Translations under genes and position numbers: made by a program
The notes under the pieces: model-generated
The model's input: only the letters and a program-made list of their open reading frames with translations
Databases searched by the model: none
What the model was told of the DNA's origin: nothing
Shown: piece by piece, positions 1-9,788 of the stretch
How positions within the stretch are numbered: position 1 is the first letter of the stretch
Layout: each line of letters begins with the position of its first letter
NCBI RefSeq assembly: GCF_000688335.1
Contig: NZ_JHZX01000001.1
Coordinates: 1,736,001 to 1,800,000 of the forward strand
Length of the DNA stretch: 64,000 bases
Direction of reading: 5' to 3'
Source of the DNA: Sediminibacter sp. Hel_I_10
Lineage (GTDB): Bacteria; Bacteroidota; Bacteroidia; Flavobacteriales; Flavobacteriaceae

Positions 1-859
1 TGGTAGGAAGCGTATCGCCTATCATTTCAATTTCCATATCTTGATAATCTCCCTCATAGCCAAATGCTATTTTTTGGCCAGCAATCTGCTTTGGTCGTTC
101 AGATTCAAAATCTAAAACTTCTTGAAACATGGTAATGGTATAAAAGGAATCTGTTGGTACAGTGACCACCCCTTCATAGAACCCTATCTTATCTGTTTTT
201 GGTTGATAGGTATAATTTGGATTTTCCTCTTTGAGCGCTATCATTTTGTACTTACCTGCCTTGATGTTATCAATGCTAAAAATGGTAAGGCTATCTAAGG
301 TATTGGTAATGTATTTTGGTCGTTCCTTGTAAACGGTAGAATCTGTATAGGTAGAATCCATTTCATAAAGCATGACCGATACAAAGGCATCTGGCTGGCG
401 TTTTTCGGCATCTAAAATAGTTCCCGTGACGCGTAATGAGTCTATATAATCTCCCGTAGAAAATACATAACGGTAATAATCGTATGGATTTTCTTCATTA
501 TTATCTACAATACTCTGCCCAAAGTTAAAGGCATAAGTGGTATTATCATCAAGCGTATCATTGATAATAATTTGAATGTACTTACTGGCAACGCTTAATG
601 GTGTGGTTGTAGGAGGAGGATCCATTGGAGGCGAGACAATCAATTGCTTCTGCAAGTTTTTCACCTTAATGTATTCATCAAAATAAATTCTAATTTCTTT
701 CCCCTTAAAGTTCGTTGAATAGTTTTTAGGCGTTTCCCTGATGATTTTTGGCGGCTCAAGATCCTTGGCTCCACCGTCTGGCGTACCTCTACTGGCACAA
801 TTAATTGCCATTAAAGCAATAATTAAACAAACAAAAATTTGCAGGAAGATACGTTGCAT
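1..859 (-). CDS. Ig-like (Big_5-type) domain lipoprotein, C-terminus outside window
   Basis: The frame is open from the ATG at 859 to the window edge, giving about 286 visible codons. The protein starts with a hydrophobic signal of about 20 residues and a lipobox Cys at residue 21 (AINC), so it should be an SPII lipoprotein. After it comes TPDGGAKDLEPPKI and then a strand-rich segment, roughly residues 35-130, typical of the N-terminal bacterial Ig-like domain (Big_5) found in Bacteroidota lipoproteins. The rest looks like beta-sandwich repeats (TGTILDAEKRQPDAFVSV resembles a carboxypeptidase-regulatory-like repeat). It lies 96 bases downstream of comF on the same strand, so the two may be co-transcribed. 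Its role is unknown; cell-envelope location is inferred from the lipobox. Confidence 0.8.
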   Translation of the reverse strand, partial: MQRIFLQIFVCLIIALMAINCASRGTPDGGAKDLEPPKIIRETPKNYSTNFKGKEIRIYFDEYIKVKNLQKQLIVSPPMDPPPTTTPLSVASKYIQIIINDTLDDNTTYAFNFGQSIVDNNEENPYDYYRYVFSTGDYIDSLRVTGTILDAEKRQPDAFVSVMLYEMDSTYTDSTVYKERPKYITNTLDSLTIFSIDNIKAGKYKMIALKEENPNYTYQPKTDKIGFYEGVVTVPTDSFYTITMFQEVLDFESERPKQIAGQKIAFGYEGDYQDMEIEMIGDTLPT

Positions 860-955
860 GCTATAGAAGCTCTTTTTTCAATGTTAAGCAAATAAACAAT
901 TAATTTGTAGCAAACGCCAAAAAATTAACGCGGTTTTGACAAGGTCACCCCATGC

Positions 956-1636
956 TCAGTCTGTTATGGCCATTAACGCTAGGCTTAATTTGATGTCTTG
1001 TATCTTGTTCATGGCGTTAGCACAGGCTTCTATTGTAGCTCCAGTTGTAATGATATCATCAACCAAGAGCACGTGTTTTCCTCTTAGGCTGTCAAGATCT
1101 ACAACCGTGAAATTTGAGTTGATGTCACTACTTCGTTTTAATCGGTCTTTGAAAACTTGGGTCTTAGAATTTGTAATTTTTACCAATGTTGTGGTATTCA
1201 ATTCTGCATCCAAGGCCTTAGAGAGGGCTAAGGCAAATTTATCAACTTGATTATAGCCTCTTTTTCTGAGTTTTGCTTTGTGAAGCGGAACAGGCACTAC
1301 GACTTCTATGGCTCTATAGCCTTCAAGAGTCTTTAATTCTTCACCCAGCCATTGTCCCAAAACCACCCCAATAGTCTCATGCCCTCTGTATTTCAAATTG
1401 TGCATGAGTTGCTGAACAATTCCTTTCTTTGAAAAATGCAAAAGGGCCGTTGCATTTTCAAATTTTACACGACCGTATAAGGTCTTATGGACGGCATTAT
1501 TTGAATCGTCGTGAAAGTTAGTTAATGGCATTTCATGTCTGCAATTTGTACAAATATGTAGCTCGTTATCAGTTAAAAGACTGTTACATGCGTAACAAAC
1601 ATCTGGAAAAAATAAGTTCAACAAGTTTTTTACCAT
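956..1636 (-). CDS. comF: ComF family phosphoribosyltransferase-like protein
   Basis: A 226-residue protein of the ComF/GntX family. The N-terminus carries a small Cys4 zinc-binding module (CYAC ... CTNC). The C-terminal half is a type I phosphoribosyltransferase fold with the PRPP-binding motif VLLVDDIITTGAT near residue 190 and the family motif LRKRGYNQ. In naturally competent bacteria ComF assists uptake of single-stranded DNA; whether this organism is competent cannot be told from the window. The length is normal for the family. The lipoprotein at 1-859 follows on the same strand, and a divergent gene starts 69 bases upstream. Confidence 0.93.
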   Translation of the reverse strand: MVKNLLNLFFPDVCYACNSLLTDNELHICTNCRHEMPLTNFHDDSNNAVHKTLYGRVKFENATALLHFSKKGIVQQLMHNLKYRGHETIGVVLGQWLGEELKTLEGYRAIEVVVPVPLHKAKLRKRGYNQVDKFALALSKALDAELNTTTLVKITNSKTQVFKDRLKRSSDINSNFTVVDLDSLRGKHVLLVDDIITTGATIEACANAMNKIQDIKLSLALMAITD

Positions 1637-1705
1637 TTCAACGAAAAAAATTAATTAGAACATGTATATTCTATAGTTTCGCGCTTTACCATTTGAAAAA
1701 TTAAA

Positions 1706-2590
1706 ATGATAGTTAACCCTCAATTTTTTAACTACAGATTAATTATTGGTTCATTAATAGTTGCGGTCACCCTTTTAACGGTATTTAGTTTTACAAGTTA
1801 TCAATCCATTGAGGCCCAACAACAATTTCTAGAACAGGAAAAAAATCTTGTCGAAGGCGAATTATCTGAAATGATAGAACGCTATGACGAAACCTTCCTA
1901 ACTAATAATATAATCGCCTCCCAACTTCTGGACGCTAAAAGCGACGCGCAATTGGCTTTGGACTCGTTGAGAACGGTCAAAACAGATCTCTCAGCCCTTT
2001 CCAAACTAAAGCAACAGCTTAATTATCTTAAAGTTACTAATAAATCTTTATTTAGCACCATAGATTCTTTAGATGACGTCAACAGCGATTTACAATCTGA
2101 AAAGCACTTAGCATATACTGAACTTCGTCGCGAAAAAAACGAAAACCTCAGCTTAAAAAGGCAGAATGCCTCCTTAAATCGAGATATCGAGAAAGCATCA
2201 CTAATTAGCGCCAATAGTTTTAAGGCTATTGGATACAGTCATGATATTGGAATCAGAAATGCCTCTAAAAAAGCGAAACACGTTTCTAGTATAGAGGTCT
2301 GTTTTGCACTTGCAGAAAACGTATTGGCTGCGTCCGGAAGAAAGAACCTCTACATTCAAATCCTTGATCCAAAAAATAATGTTGTTGCCGATAAAGGCGT
2401 GATTAATTTTGGCAAAGACCATTTGATCTACAGTCAAAAATTGATTGTAGATTACAAAAACGATGACATTGATGTTTGTTTAGACGTTAAGGCTGAAGCT
2501 AACGAAAAACCACTGCTTCCTGGCACCTATTTTATCTCTGTTTTTGAAGACGGAAGACGATTGGGAGGTACCCAACTGAATTTAAGATAA
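1706..2590 (+). CDS. membrane-anchored coiled-coil protein, function unknown
   Basis: A 294-residue protein. Residues about 10-30 form one hydrophobic membrane segment (LIIGSLIVAVTLLTVF). Residues about 35-165 are a long Glu/Lys/Leu-rich heptad region predicted to be coiled coil. The last 120 residues or so look like a beta-sandwich (SIEVCFALAENV ... LYIQILDPKNNVV ... GTYFISVFEDG). I infer a protein anchored in the inner membrane with a periplasmic coiled coil and a terminal beta domain. The coiled coil can attract spurious SMC-like names in searches, but no ATPase motif is present. It is followed by a hairpin terminator and then glyS. Confidence 0.8.
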   Translation: MIVNPQFFNYRLIIGSLIVAVTLLTVFSFTSYQSIEAQQQFLEQEKNLVEGELSEMIERYDETFLTNNIIASQLLDAKSDAQLALDSLRTVKTDLSALSKLKQQLNYLKVTNKSLFSTIDSLDDVNSDLQSEKHLAYTELRREKNENLSLKRQNASLNRDIEKASLISANSFKAIGYSHDIGIRNASKKAKHVSSIEVCFALAENVLAASGRKNLYIQILDPKNNVVADKGVINFGKDHLIYSQKLIVDYKNDDIDVCLDVKAEANEKPLLPGTYFISVFEDGRRLGGTQLNLR

Positions 2591-2614
2591 TCCATTAGAA
2601 ATATAATTTCAATC

Positions 2615-2650
2615 AAACCGCTCATTTAATTGAAGCGGTTTTTTATTTTT
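2615..2650 (+). terminator. intrinsic terminator after the coiled-coil gene
   Basis: The arms AAACCGCT (2615-2622) and AGCGGTTT (2634-2641) enclose an 11-base loop and run straight into a T-rich tract. The hairpin sits between the coiled-coil gene stop (2590) and the glyS ATG (2656). The T tract also contains TATTTTTG (2644-2651), which fits the Bacteroidota -7 consensus TAnnTTTG. Confidence 0.7.
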
Positions 2651-2655
2651 GTGCC

Positions 2656-4194
2656 ATGGCAAATGATGATCAATTTAAAAAAGTAATCTCTCACGCAAAA
2701 GAGTATGGTTACGTATTTCAAAGCAGCGAAATCTATGACGGATTAAGCGCAGTATATGACTATGCCCAAAATGGCGCAGAACTCAAAAAAAATATTAGAG
2801 ACTATTGGTGGAAAGCCATGGTACAAATGAATGAGAACATCGTCGGGATTGACGCTGCTATCTTTATGCACCCTACCACCTGGAAGGCTTCTGGACACGT
2901 TGATGCTTTTAACGATCCGCTTATAGACAACAAAGACTCTAAAAAGCGTTACCGCGCCGATGTTTTGGTTGAAGACTATTGTGCTAAAATTGAAAGCAAA
3001 ATAGATAAGGAAGTTTCTAAAGCCGAAAAACGCTTTGGTGAGGCCTTTAATAAAGAAGAATTTGTAACCACCAACCCTCGGGTTGTTGGCTATTTTGAAA
3101 AAATAGACAGCATCTTAAAACGTCTGGGTAAATCTTTAGAAAATGAAGACTTAGCAGATGTCAAGGCGTTGATTGAAGAGTTGGAAATTGCAGATCCAAT
3201 GACCGGATCCCGTAATTGGACAGATGTCAAGCAGTTTAACTTAATGTTTGGCACTAAGCTTGGTGCTTCCGCAGAGCACGCGATGGATTTGTACTTAAGA
3301 CCAGAAACGGCTCAAGGTATTTTTGTCAATTTCCTCAACGTTCAAAAAACAGGACGTATGAAAATTCCTTTCGGAATTGCACAAACAGGAAAAGCCTTTA
3401 GAAATGAAATTGTAGCAAGACAATTCATTTTTAGAATGCGCGAGTTTGAACAAATGGAAATGCAATTTTTTATCAAACCAGGCACACAAAAAGAATGGTT
3501 TGAGCATTGGAAATCGGCACGAATGAAGTGGCATTTATCTTTAGGCTTGGGATCTGACAACTATCGTTTTCATGACCATGAGAAATTAGCCCATTATGCC
3601 GATGCCGCTACAGATATTGAATTCAAATTTCCTTTCGGATTTAAAGAATTAGAGGGCATTCACTCCCGTACTGATTTTGATTTGAAACAACACGAAGAAT
3701 TCTCTGGCAAAAAGCTACAGTATTTTGACCATGAAGAAAATGCCAGCTATACCCCATACGTTCTAGAGACCTCTATTGGATTAGACCGCATGTTTTTGGC
3801 AGTATTTTCAAATGCACTGGAAGATGAAACTCTTGAAGATGGCAGTGTGAGAACAGTACTTAAATTGCCAGCTGTTTTAGCTCCAACAAAAGCAGCCATC
3901 TTACCACTGGTCAAAAAAGACGGCTTACCAGAAATTGCCCAAAAAATAGTTGAAGAATTGAAATGGGACTTTAACGTCACTTACGACGAAAAGGATGCCG
4001 TAGGACGACGCTATAGAAGACAGGATGCCAATGGTACCCCATTTTGTATTACCGTTGATCATGACACCTTAGAAGACCACATGGTCACTATTCGTCACCG
4101 TGATACTATGGAGCAACAACGGGTTAAGATTGATGATCTCAAAGACATCATCAAGAAAGAAGTTGATGTTAAGGAGTGGTTAATGAAAATGTAA
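2656..4194 (+). CDS. glyS: glycyl-tRNA synthetase (alpha2 type)
   Basis: A 512-residue class II aminoacyl-tRNA synthetase that charges tRNA-Gly in the cytoplasm. It is the single-chain dimeric form, not the alpha2-beta2 form. Recognisable pieces are the N-terminal YDGLSAVYDYAQNGAELKKNI, the dimer/active-site region (LRPETAQGIFVNF), class II motif 2 (FRNEIVARQFIFRMREFEQME), motif 3 near residue 375 (TSIGLDRMFLAVF), and a C-terminal anticodon-binding domain (LAPTKAAILPLVKKD). The length is typical of bacterial single-chain enzymes. The ATG lies five bases after a TAnnTTTG-like element, so a very short leader is possible. A strong hairpin terminator follows. Confidence 0.97.
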   Translation: MANDDQFKKVISHAKEYGYVFQSSEIYDGLSAVYDYAQNGAELKKNIRDYWWKAMVQMNENIVGIDAAIFMHPTTWKASGHVDAFNDPLIDNKDSKKRYRADVLVEDYCAKIESKIDKEVSKAEKRFGEAFNKEEFVTTNPRVVGYFEKIDSILKRLGKSLENEDLADVKALIEELEIADPMTGSRNWTDVKQFNLMFGTKLGASAEHAMDLYLRPETAQGIFVNFLNVQKTGRMKIPFGIAQTGKAFRNEIVARQFIFRMREFEQMEMQFFIKPGTQKEWFEHWKSARMKWHLSLGLGSDNYRFHDHEKLAHYADAATDIEFKFPFGFKELEGIHSRTDFDLKQHEEFSGKKLQYFDHEENASYTPYVLETSIGLDRMFLAVFSNALEDETLEDGSVRTVLKLPAVLAPTKAAILPLVKKDGLPEIAQKIVEELKWDFNVTYDEKDAVGRRYRRQDANGTPFCITVDHDTLEDHMVTIRHRDTMEQQRVKIDDLKDIIKKEVDVKEWLMKM

Positions 4195-4210
4195 TTTGTT
4201 CCTGATAAAT

Positions 4211-4250
4211 AAAAAAAGCGCCAAGGTAATGCTACCTTGGCGCTTTTTTT
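4211..4250. terminator. bidirectional terminator between glyS and cusB
   Basis: A perfect 12-bp stem, AGCGCCAAGGTA (4217-4228) and TACCTTGGCGCT (4233-4244), with a four-base loop and A and T runs on either side. It ends glyS from the left and the efflux operon from the right; the cusB stop codon (4250-4252) touches it. Confidence 0.92.
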
Positions 4251-5395
4251 TAATGATTATGTTCTCCACCACTATCACTAAGCAACATACTCGTCCCTTT
4301 AATTACAATTTGCTTATCCTTTAAAGCTTCAGCATTTAAAATCTCAAAGCTGTTTTCGGTTTGGTTTCCCAACTCCAATTTTACTTTCTCAAAATTAAAG
4401 CCGTTCTCATTTTGCTCCACTAAAACTAAAGCGAACGCATTATCACCGACCTCAATGACCGCCTCTCTTGGCAAACCCAGCTGCTTTTGAGTATCAGTGA
4501 TAATTTCTGCATCTATAAACATTCCAACAATAAAATTTTCTTGATCATTATCAAAATGCCCGTGCACTTTAACACGTCTTGTTTTATCGTCAATTGTGGT
4601 GCCCACCAAGTGTACTTCTGCTTCAAAACTTTTTCCTGAAGCTTCAGGAATCTTAAATAGAATTTTTTGTCCCTTCTTTACGTTCATGATGTCTTTTTCA
4701 AAAACCGATAGCTCTAAGTGAATATGATCGGTATCTACAATTTCCATGATCACTTCGCTTGTGGATACATAAGTCCCGTTGCTTACATTTACCTTAGTAA
4801 CATAACCATCAATTGGCGCATAAAGGTTAATGGTTGTGCTGATATTTCCGGCCAAGACGTTTGACGGATTAATGTTCATCATTTGTAATTTTTTCTGTAA
4901 TCCGTTGTAATGAGCCAAATTACTTTTATAGGTACTTTCAGCTTTGAGATAATTTTTTTCTGAAGTAATTTGTTCATCATATAGCGTTTTCTGACGCGTA
5001 AATTCAGATTTCAAATAGTTCAATTGTTCTGCAACTTCCAGGTAATTCTGCTGAATTTCCACAAACTCCGTGTTTTCCAAAGTCACTAAAAGTTGTCCTT
5101 TTTTAACCCTATCTCCAACCAATAAAGGTGTCTTAGTAATATAGCCAGCAACAAAAGTAGTTACGCTAGATTTATTATGAGGTGGCACATCAATCATCCC
5201 GTTGGCTTTTATTGATTGATTAAAATCAAATTCGACTAAGGTGCCAAAGGCCATGTCTTCACCTTCAAATTGGGCTTTTGTAATAGACACATCTTCTGCA
5301 TGAGCATTTGTGCCTTCCTTTTGCTCTGGTTGTTTTTCTGAATTTCCACAAGCTACTAGAGCCATTGAAATTATGAGGATATATATACGTTTCAT
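4250..5395 (-). CDS. RND efflux periplasmic adaptor (CusB/CzcB family) lipoprotein
   Basis: A 381-residue membrane-fusion protein. It has an SPII signal with Cys16 (ALVACGNS), a barrel-sandwich/lipoyl half motif (VAGYITKTPLLVGDRVKKGQ), a coiled-coil hairpin (about residues 115-175), the second lipoyl half (LYAPIDGYVTKVNVSNGTYV), a beta-barrel region and a C-terminal tail GGEHNH that could bind metal. It should bridge the inner-membrane CusA pump and the TolC domain across the periplasm. Its ATG lies two bases after the stop of the CusA-TolC frame, so the two are one operon. The metal cannot be told from the sequence; Cu(I), Ag, Zn, Co and Cd are all possible for this family. Confidence 0.92.
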   Translation of the reverse strand: MKRIYILIISMALVACGNSEKQPEQKEGTNAHAEDVSITKAQFEGEDMAFGTLVEFDFNQSIKANGMIDVPPHNKSSVTTFVAGYITKTPLLVGDRVKKGQLLVTLENTEFVEIQQNYLEVAEQLNYLKSEFTRQKTLYDEQITSEKNYLKAESTYKSNLAHYNGLQKKLQMMNINPSNVLAGNISTTINLYAPIDGYVTKVNVSNGTYVSTSEVIMEIVDTDHIHLELSVFEKDIMNVKKGQKILFKIPEASGKSFEAEVHLVGTTIDDKTRRVKVHGHFDNDQENFIVGMFIDAEIITDTQKQLGLPREAVIEVGDNAFALVLVEQNENGFNFEKVKLELGNQTENSFEILNAEALKDKQIVIKGTSMLLSDSGGEHNH

Positions 5396-5397
5396 CT

Positions 5398-8300
5398 TTA
5401 TAAAGTTAAATAGTTGATTGTAATTATCGTTTGATTGTATTGATTGAGCTGCTCCAAGTAAGTCAACTCAATGGTTTGGGCAGTCTCTAAACTTTGGATG
5501 TATTGAAAAAAGTCAATTTCCCCTTCTTTAAATGTTCGTGTTGCGGTCTTGACGATTTCCTCAGAAAGTGTTTTGCCTTGAGTCTCATAATAACGAATAC
5601 CGTCTTCATAACGACTAAGTGTTGCCAAAAGCGATTGGTACTCTGCATCCAATTGTTTTTGATAGTCGTTCTTTTGTTCGATGACAATAGCTTCTGATAG
5701 TTTTGAAGCCTTAATTTTAGACCGTTGGGCACCAAATAAAATAGGAATCTTCAAACCAAATTTATAGCCGATGAGATTTTGATTTAATTGACTATTGGAC
5801 CCCTGAAAATATTCGGCACTCAAATCTGGCAGAAACCCCTGCCGCTCTAATTTGGTCTTTGCTTGTTGGTATTGTATTGATGCGTCATAGAGCCTTAAAC
5901 CTACGTTTTCACCTACCGATAAATTCTCAAGCTGTAGCTTTTCAAGCGCCTCTTCTTTAATATCAATACTGTCTACTTGAACTATTTTTTTTAATTGCTC
6001 GTTAGACAAAACCACATCCCTTAAAGATTGTTTATAAAGCGTCTCCAATTGCTTCTGTTTGGAGCGAGCGGTGATCATTTCAAGATAATTGGTTTCTCCC
6101 AACTCAAAACGACGTTCTGCTTTTTTAGCGAAGTCTTGATAAAGACTGTCCAAAAAGCGATACACTTTAGCTTTTTGCTTGGTATACCGTAGCTCATAAA
6201 AATTAGAATAGACACGCTTGGTTACCTGCTGCAATTGCAATACATAACTTGCCTCTTGCACACCAACTTTTGAGGTATTCACCTGCTTTTGGGCAAAGTA
6301 AACCGTAGGAAATTTAAAGTCTTGGGATACTCCAAACACTTTAAGTGGTTGGTTATTGATTGCCAAATTATTTTCGTCATACTGATAATAAATATTGGTT
6401 TTGTCAAAATTGAACGCCGAACCTATTAAAGCGTTTGATTCTTCAATTTTTAGATCTTCTGCTTTTAAGTTGGCATTGTTCGCTTTAGCTAAGGCCAAAG
6501 TTTCTTGCACGGTTAATGCTTTATTTTGTGCACTTACCGAAAAGGTAAACAGTAGGACTATAATTGTTGTTATAGCAGTTTTATTCATCTTTATTGTTTT
6601 TTTTTCTTCAAACCAAGCATACAATACGGGCAAAACCACTAAGGTCAACAGTGTTGCGGTTACCAATCCGCCAATAACCACCGTTGCCAAATGTCGTTGT
6701 ACCTCGGCACCAGCGTTGGTAGAGATGGCCATTGGTAAAAATCCTAGAGCAGCTGCCATTGCCGTTAACAATACGGGCCTAAGCCGTTCTGTAGTTCCCT
6801 TTTTAATACGATCCTCAATATTGGCATGTCCTTCTGCTTTAAGCGCCTTAAAGTGTTCAATAAGTACAATTCCGTTTAAAACGGCTATCCCAAATAGCGC
6901 TATAAATCCCACACCTGCGGAAATGCTAAAGGGCAGATCTCTTATCCAGAGTAGAAGGATGCCTCCAACGGCAGATAAAGGGATGGCAGAATATACAATT
7001 AAGGCTTCCTTTACCGAATTAAAGGCGAAATACAGCAGAATAAAAATGAGTACTAGAGCGACCGGTACAGCAACAAGTAGGCGGTCTTTAGCACTTTGTA
7101 AGTTTTCAAATTGACCGCCATATGTTATTGTATAGCCTACAGGCAATTTGAGATTGCTATCTAAAATCTGTTGCACGTCGTTTACCACAGATTGTAGATC
7201 ACGGTTTCTTACATTGATACCCACCACAATTCGGCGTTTGGTGTTGTCTCTAGAAATTTGAGCAGGACCTGTGGTATAACTAATGTCGGCCAGTTCACTA
7301 AGCGGAACTTTAGTTCCGTTAGGGGTGTCTATATACAAATTCTGAAGACTTGCTAAATTTTCTCGGTTCTGTTCTTGCAGACGCACCACAAGGTCAAATC
7401 GCTTTTCACCTTCAAAAATACTTCCCATTGATTCTCCTGCAAAACCCATTGAAATGATGCGATTCAAATCTGAAATATTTAATCCATAGCGTGCAATTTT
7501 ACTTCTATTGAACGCCACGCTCATTTGAGGCAAACCCTCTACCTTTTCGACCGAAATATCTGCAGCCCCTTCAACATTTTGAATTAGGGATTTGATTTCT
7601 TCGGCCTTAGTGGCTAACACACTTAGGTCATCTCCAAAAATCTTAATCGCTACATCTGCCCTCACACCTGTAACCAACTCATTAAAACGCATTTCAATGG
7701 GCTGTGTAAACTCCACCTCCATTCCTGGGATTATGGTAAGGGCTTCTTTAAATTTATCGGCCAACTCATCTTTACTCGTTGCAGAAACCCACTCATCTTT
7801 AGGTTTCAGTTTGATTATAATGTCACTTTGCTCCATAGACATGGGGTCTGTTGGAACTTCTGCAGCTCCAATTCTCGATACCACCTGGTCTACTTCTGGA
7901 AATTTATCCAATAAAATCGTTTCAATTCTTGTCGTGATTTCTATGGTTTTCCCCAATGAGGTTCCTGTCTTTAATATGGGCTGAATCACAAAATCTCCCT
8001 CATCTAATGTGGGTACAAATTCACCGCCCATGGTACTGAATATCCAAAAACTCACAGTCAATAAGATGGCTGAAAGCCCTACAACCCACCGTTTGTGCAG
8101 TAATGCCCAATTGATCACAGGTTGGTACTGTTTTGTTATAAAACCCATTAGTTTTACTGAAATGTTATTGGCAGATTGCTTACTTGGTCTTAAAAACAAG
8201 GAAGACACCACGGGCACATAGGTTAAACAAAGCAGCATCGCGCCAATAAGAGCAAAACTAAAGGTCATGGCCATTGGCTTAAACATTTTACCTTCAATAC

Positions 8301-9711
8301 CACTTAACGACAGAATAGGAATAAATACAATAAGAATGATTAATTGCCCAAAAATGGCAGAACTCATCATTTTTGAAGCACTTTTTAGAGTAATCTCGTC
8401 AATTTTCGTCTGTTTTTCAGAATTGTCAACAGTCTTAAGTTGACTCGATTTAGACATGATTTGAAATGCCGTAAACTCTACAATGATCACTGCTCCGTCG
8501 ATAATGATTCCAAAATCGATAGCCCCTAAACTCATCAAATTGGCATCAACTCCAAACGCGTTCATCAAAATGATAGCAAACAATAAACTCAGTGGAATTA
8601 CAGAAGCCACTACCAAACCCGAGCGCCAATTTCCGAGGAGCAAAACGACGACAAAAATGACAATCAACGACCCTAAGATTAAATTTTCGGCAACGGTAAA
8701 TGTGGTCTTCCCTATCAATTCACTGCGCTCTAAAAACCCATTGATGTACACGCCTTCTGGCAATGTGTTTTGTATGGCTGCTACCCGTTCTTTCACGGTA
8801 TCAATCACCTCTTTGGAGTTGCCGTCTTTAAGCATCATCACTTGACCCAACACTTTTTCTCCCTCTCCATTGCCTGTAATAGCCCCAAAACGGGTTGCAT
8901 TTCCAAAACCAACTTGAGCAACATCTTTAATGTAAATGGGGACGCCATCGTTTTTAACCACGATGTTTTGGATATCTTCGATAGAGCCGACTAAACCTTC
9001 TCCTCTAATAAAAAAGGCCTTGTCATTCTTTTCAATATAGCCACCTCCTGCAACGCTATTGTTTTTTTCTAAAGCCTCGTAAATTTCTGAAATTGAAATT
9101 TGCATGGCCGTCAATTTGTTGGAATTGATAGCAACTTCGTACTGCTTTAAAAACCCTCCCCAAGTATTGATCTCAACAACACCAGGAATTCCAGATAATT
9201 GCCGTTTTACAATCCAATCTTGAATGGTTCGCAACTCGGTAGTGGTATAGCGATCTTCGTAACCTGGCTTTACATCGAGGATGTATTGGTAAATTTAGCC
9301 TAAACCAGTGGTAATTGGTCCCATTTCTGGAGTACCAAAACCGTCTGGAATTTGCTCTGAGGCAGAACTGATTTTTTCTGCAATAAGCTGTCTTGGCAAA
9401 TATGTGCCTAGACGGTCTTCAAAAACAATAGTTACAACAGACAACCCAAATTTTGAGACCGATCTAATCTCTTTGACGCCTGGCAAATTTGCCATTTCCA
9501 ATTCGATAGGATAGGTAATAAATTGCTCAACATCCTGTGTTGCTAGGTTTCGTGATGTGGTGATCACTTGCACTTGATTATTGGTAATATCGGGAACTGC
9601 TCCAATGGGAATTTGAGTCAATGAGAAAAATCCGAATCCAATAATAAAGGCGGTAAATAGAAAAACGATGAGCTTATTATTTAAGCTAAACTTGATAATA
9701 TTGGTTAACAT
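5398..9711 (-). pseudogene. CusA-type heavy-metal RND pump fused to TolC-like outer-membrane factor, interrupted by one in-frame TAA
   Basis: The reading frame runs from the ATG at 9711 to the stop at 5398, about 1437 codons. Codon 139 (9295-9297) is TAA, splitting it into a 138-residue piece (9295-9711) and a downstream open frame (first Met at 9234). The frame and the protein similarity continue through the stop: GPITTGLG, stop, IYQYILDVKPGYEDRYTT. HME-RND pumps carry Glu there (GLGEIYQY), so one GAA-to-TAA change explains it. The CusA part has the usual duplicated RND layout with two periplasmic loops and membrane segments bearing GAIDFGIIIDGAVIIVE. From Met1042 (6588) a second protein begins with its own signal peptide and a TolC/CzcC-like helical domain. 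Length and fusion match Bacteroidota CusA-TolC proteins. It is non-functional unless the stop is a sequencing error or is read through. Confidence 0.88.
9295..9297 (-). other. premature in-frame TAA (codon 139 of cusA)
   Basis: The plus-strand bases TTA at 9295-9297 read TAA on the coding strand. Changing one base (plus-strand A9297 to C) restores GAA, the Glu expected in the GLGEIYQY segment. No frameshift is involved, because the amino-acid sequence on both sides is in the same frame and in family register. Confidence 0.9.
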
Positions 9712-9788
9712 AATTCATATATAAAAAGATGAGTTAATGACAGCGCATTTTAAAAATGCACGTCTTATTAAAAATCTAAAAAATTGAA

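Noticed and set aside
6395-7114. Plus-strand frame of 239 codons opposite the CusA/TolC gene
   Set aside because: It is antisense to conserved RND sequence, with a low-complexity product and no recognisable motif.
9295-9297. Programmed recoding (selenocysteine or pyrrolysine) at the cusA stop
   Set aside because: The codon is TAA, which is not used for either amino acid, and the expected residue is Glu.
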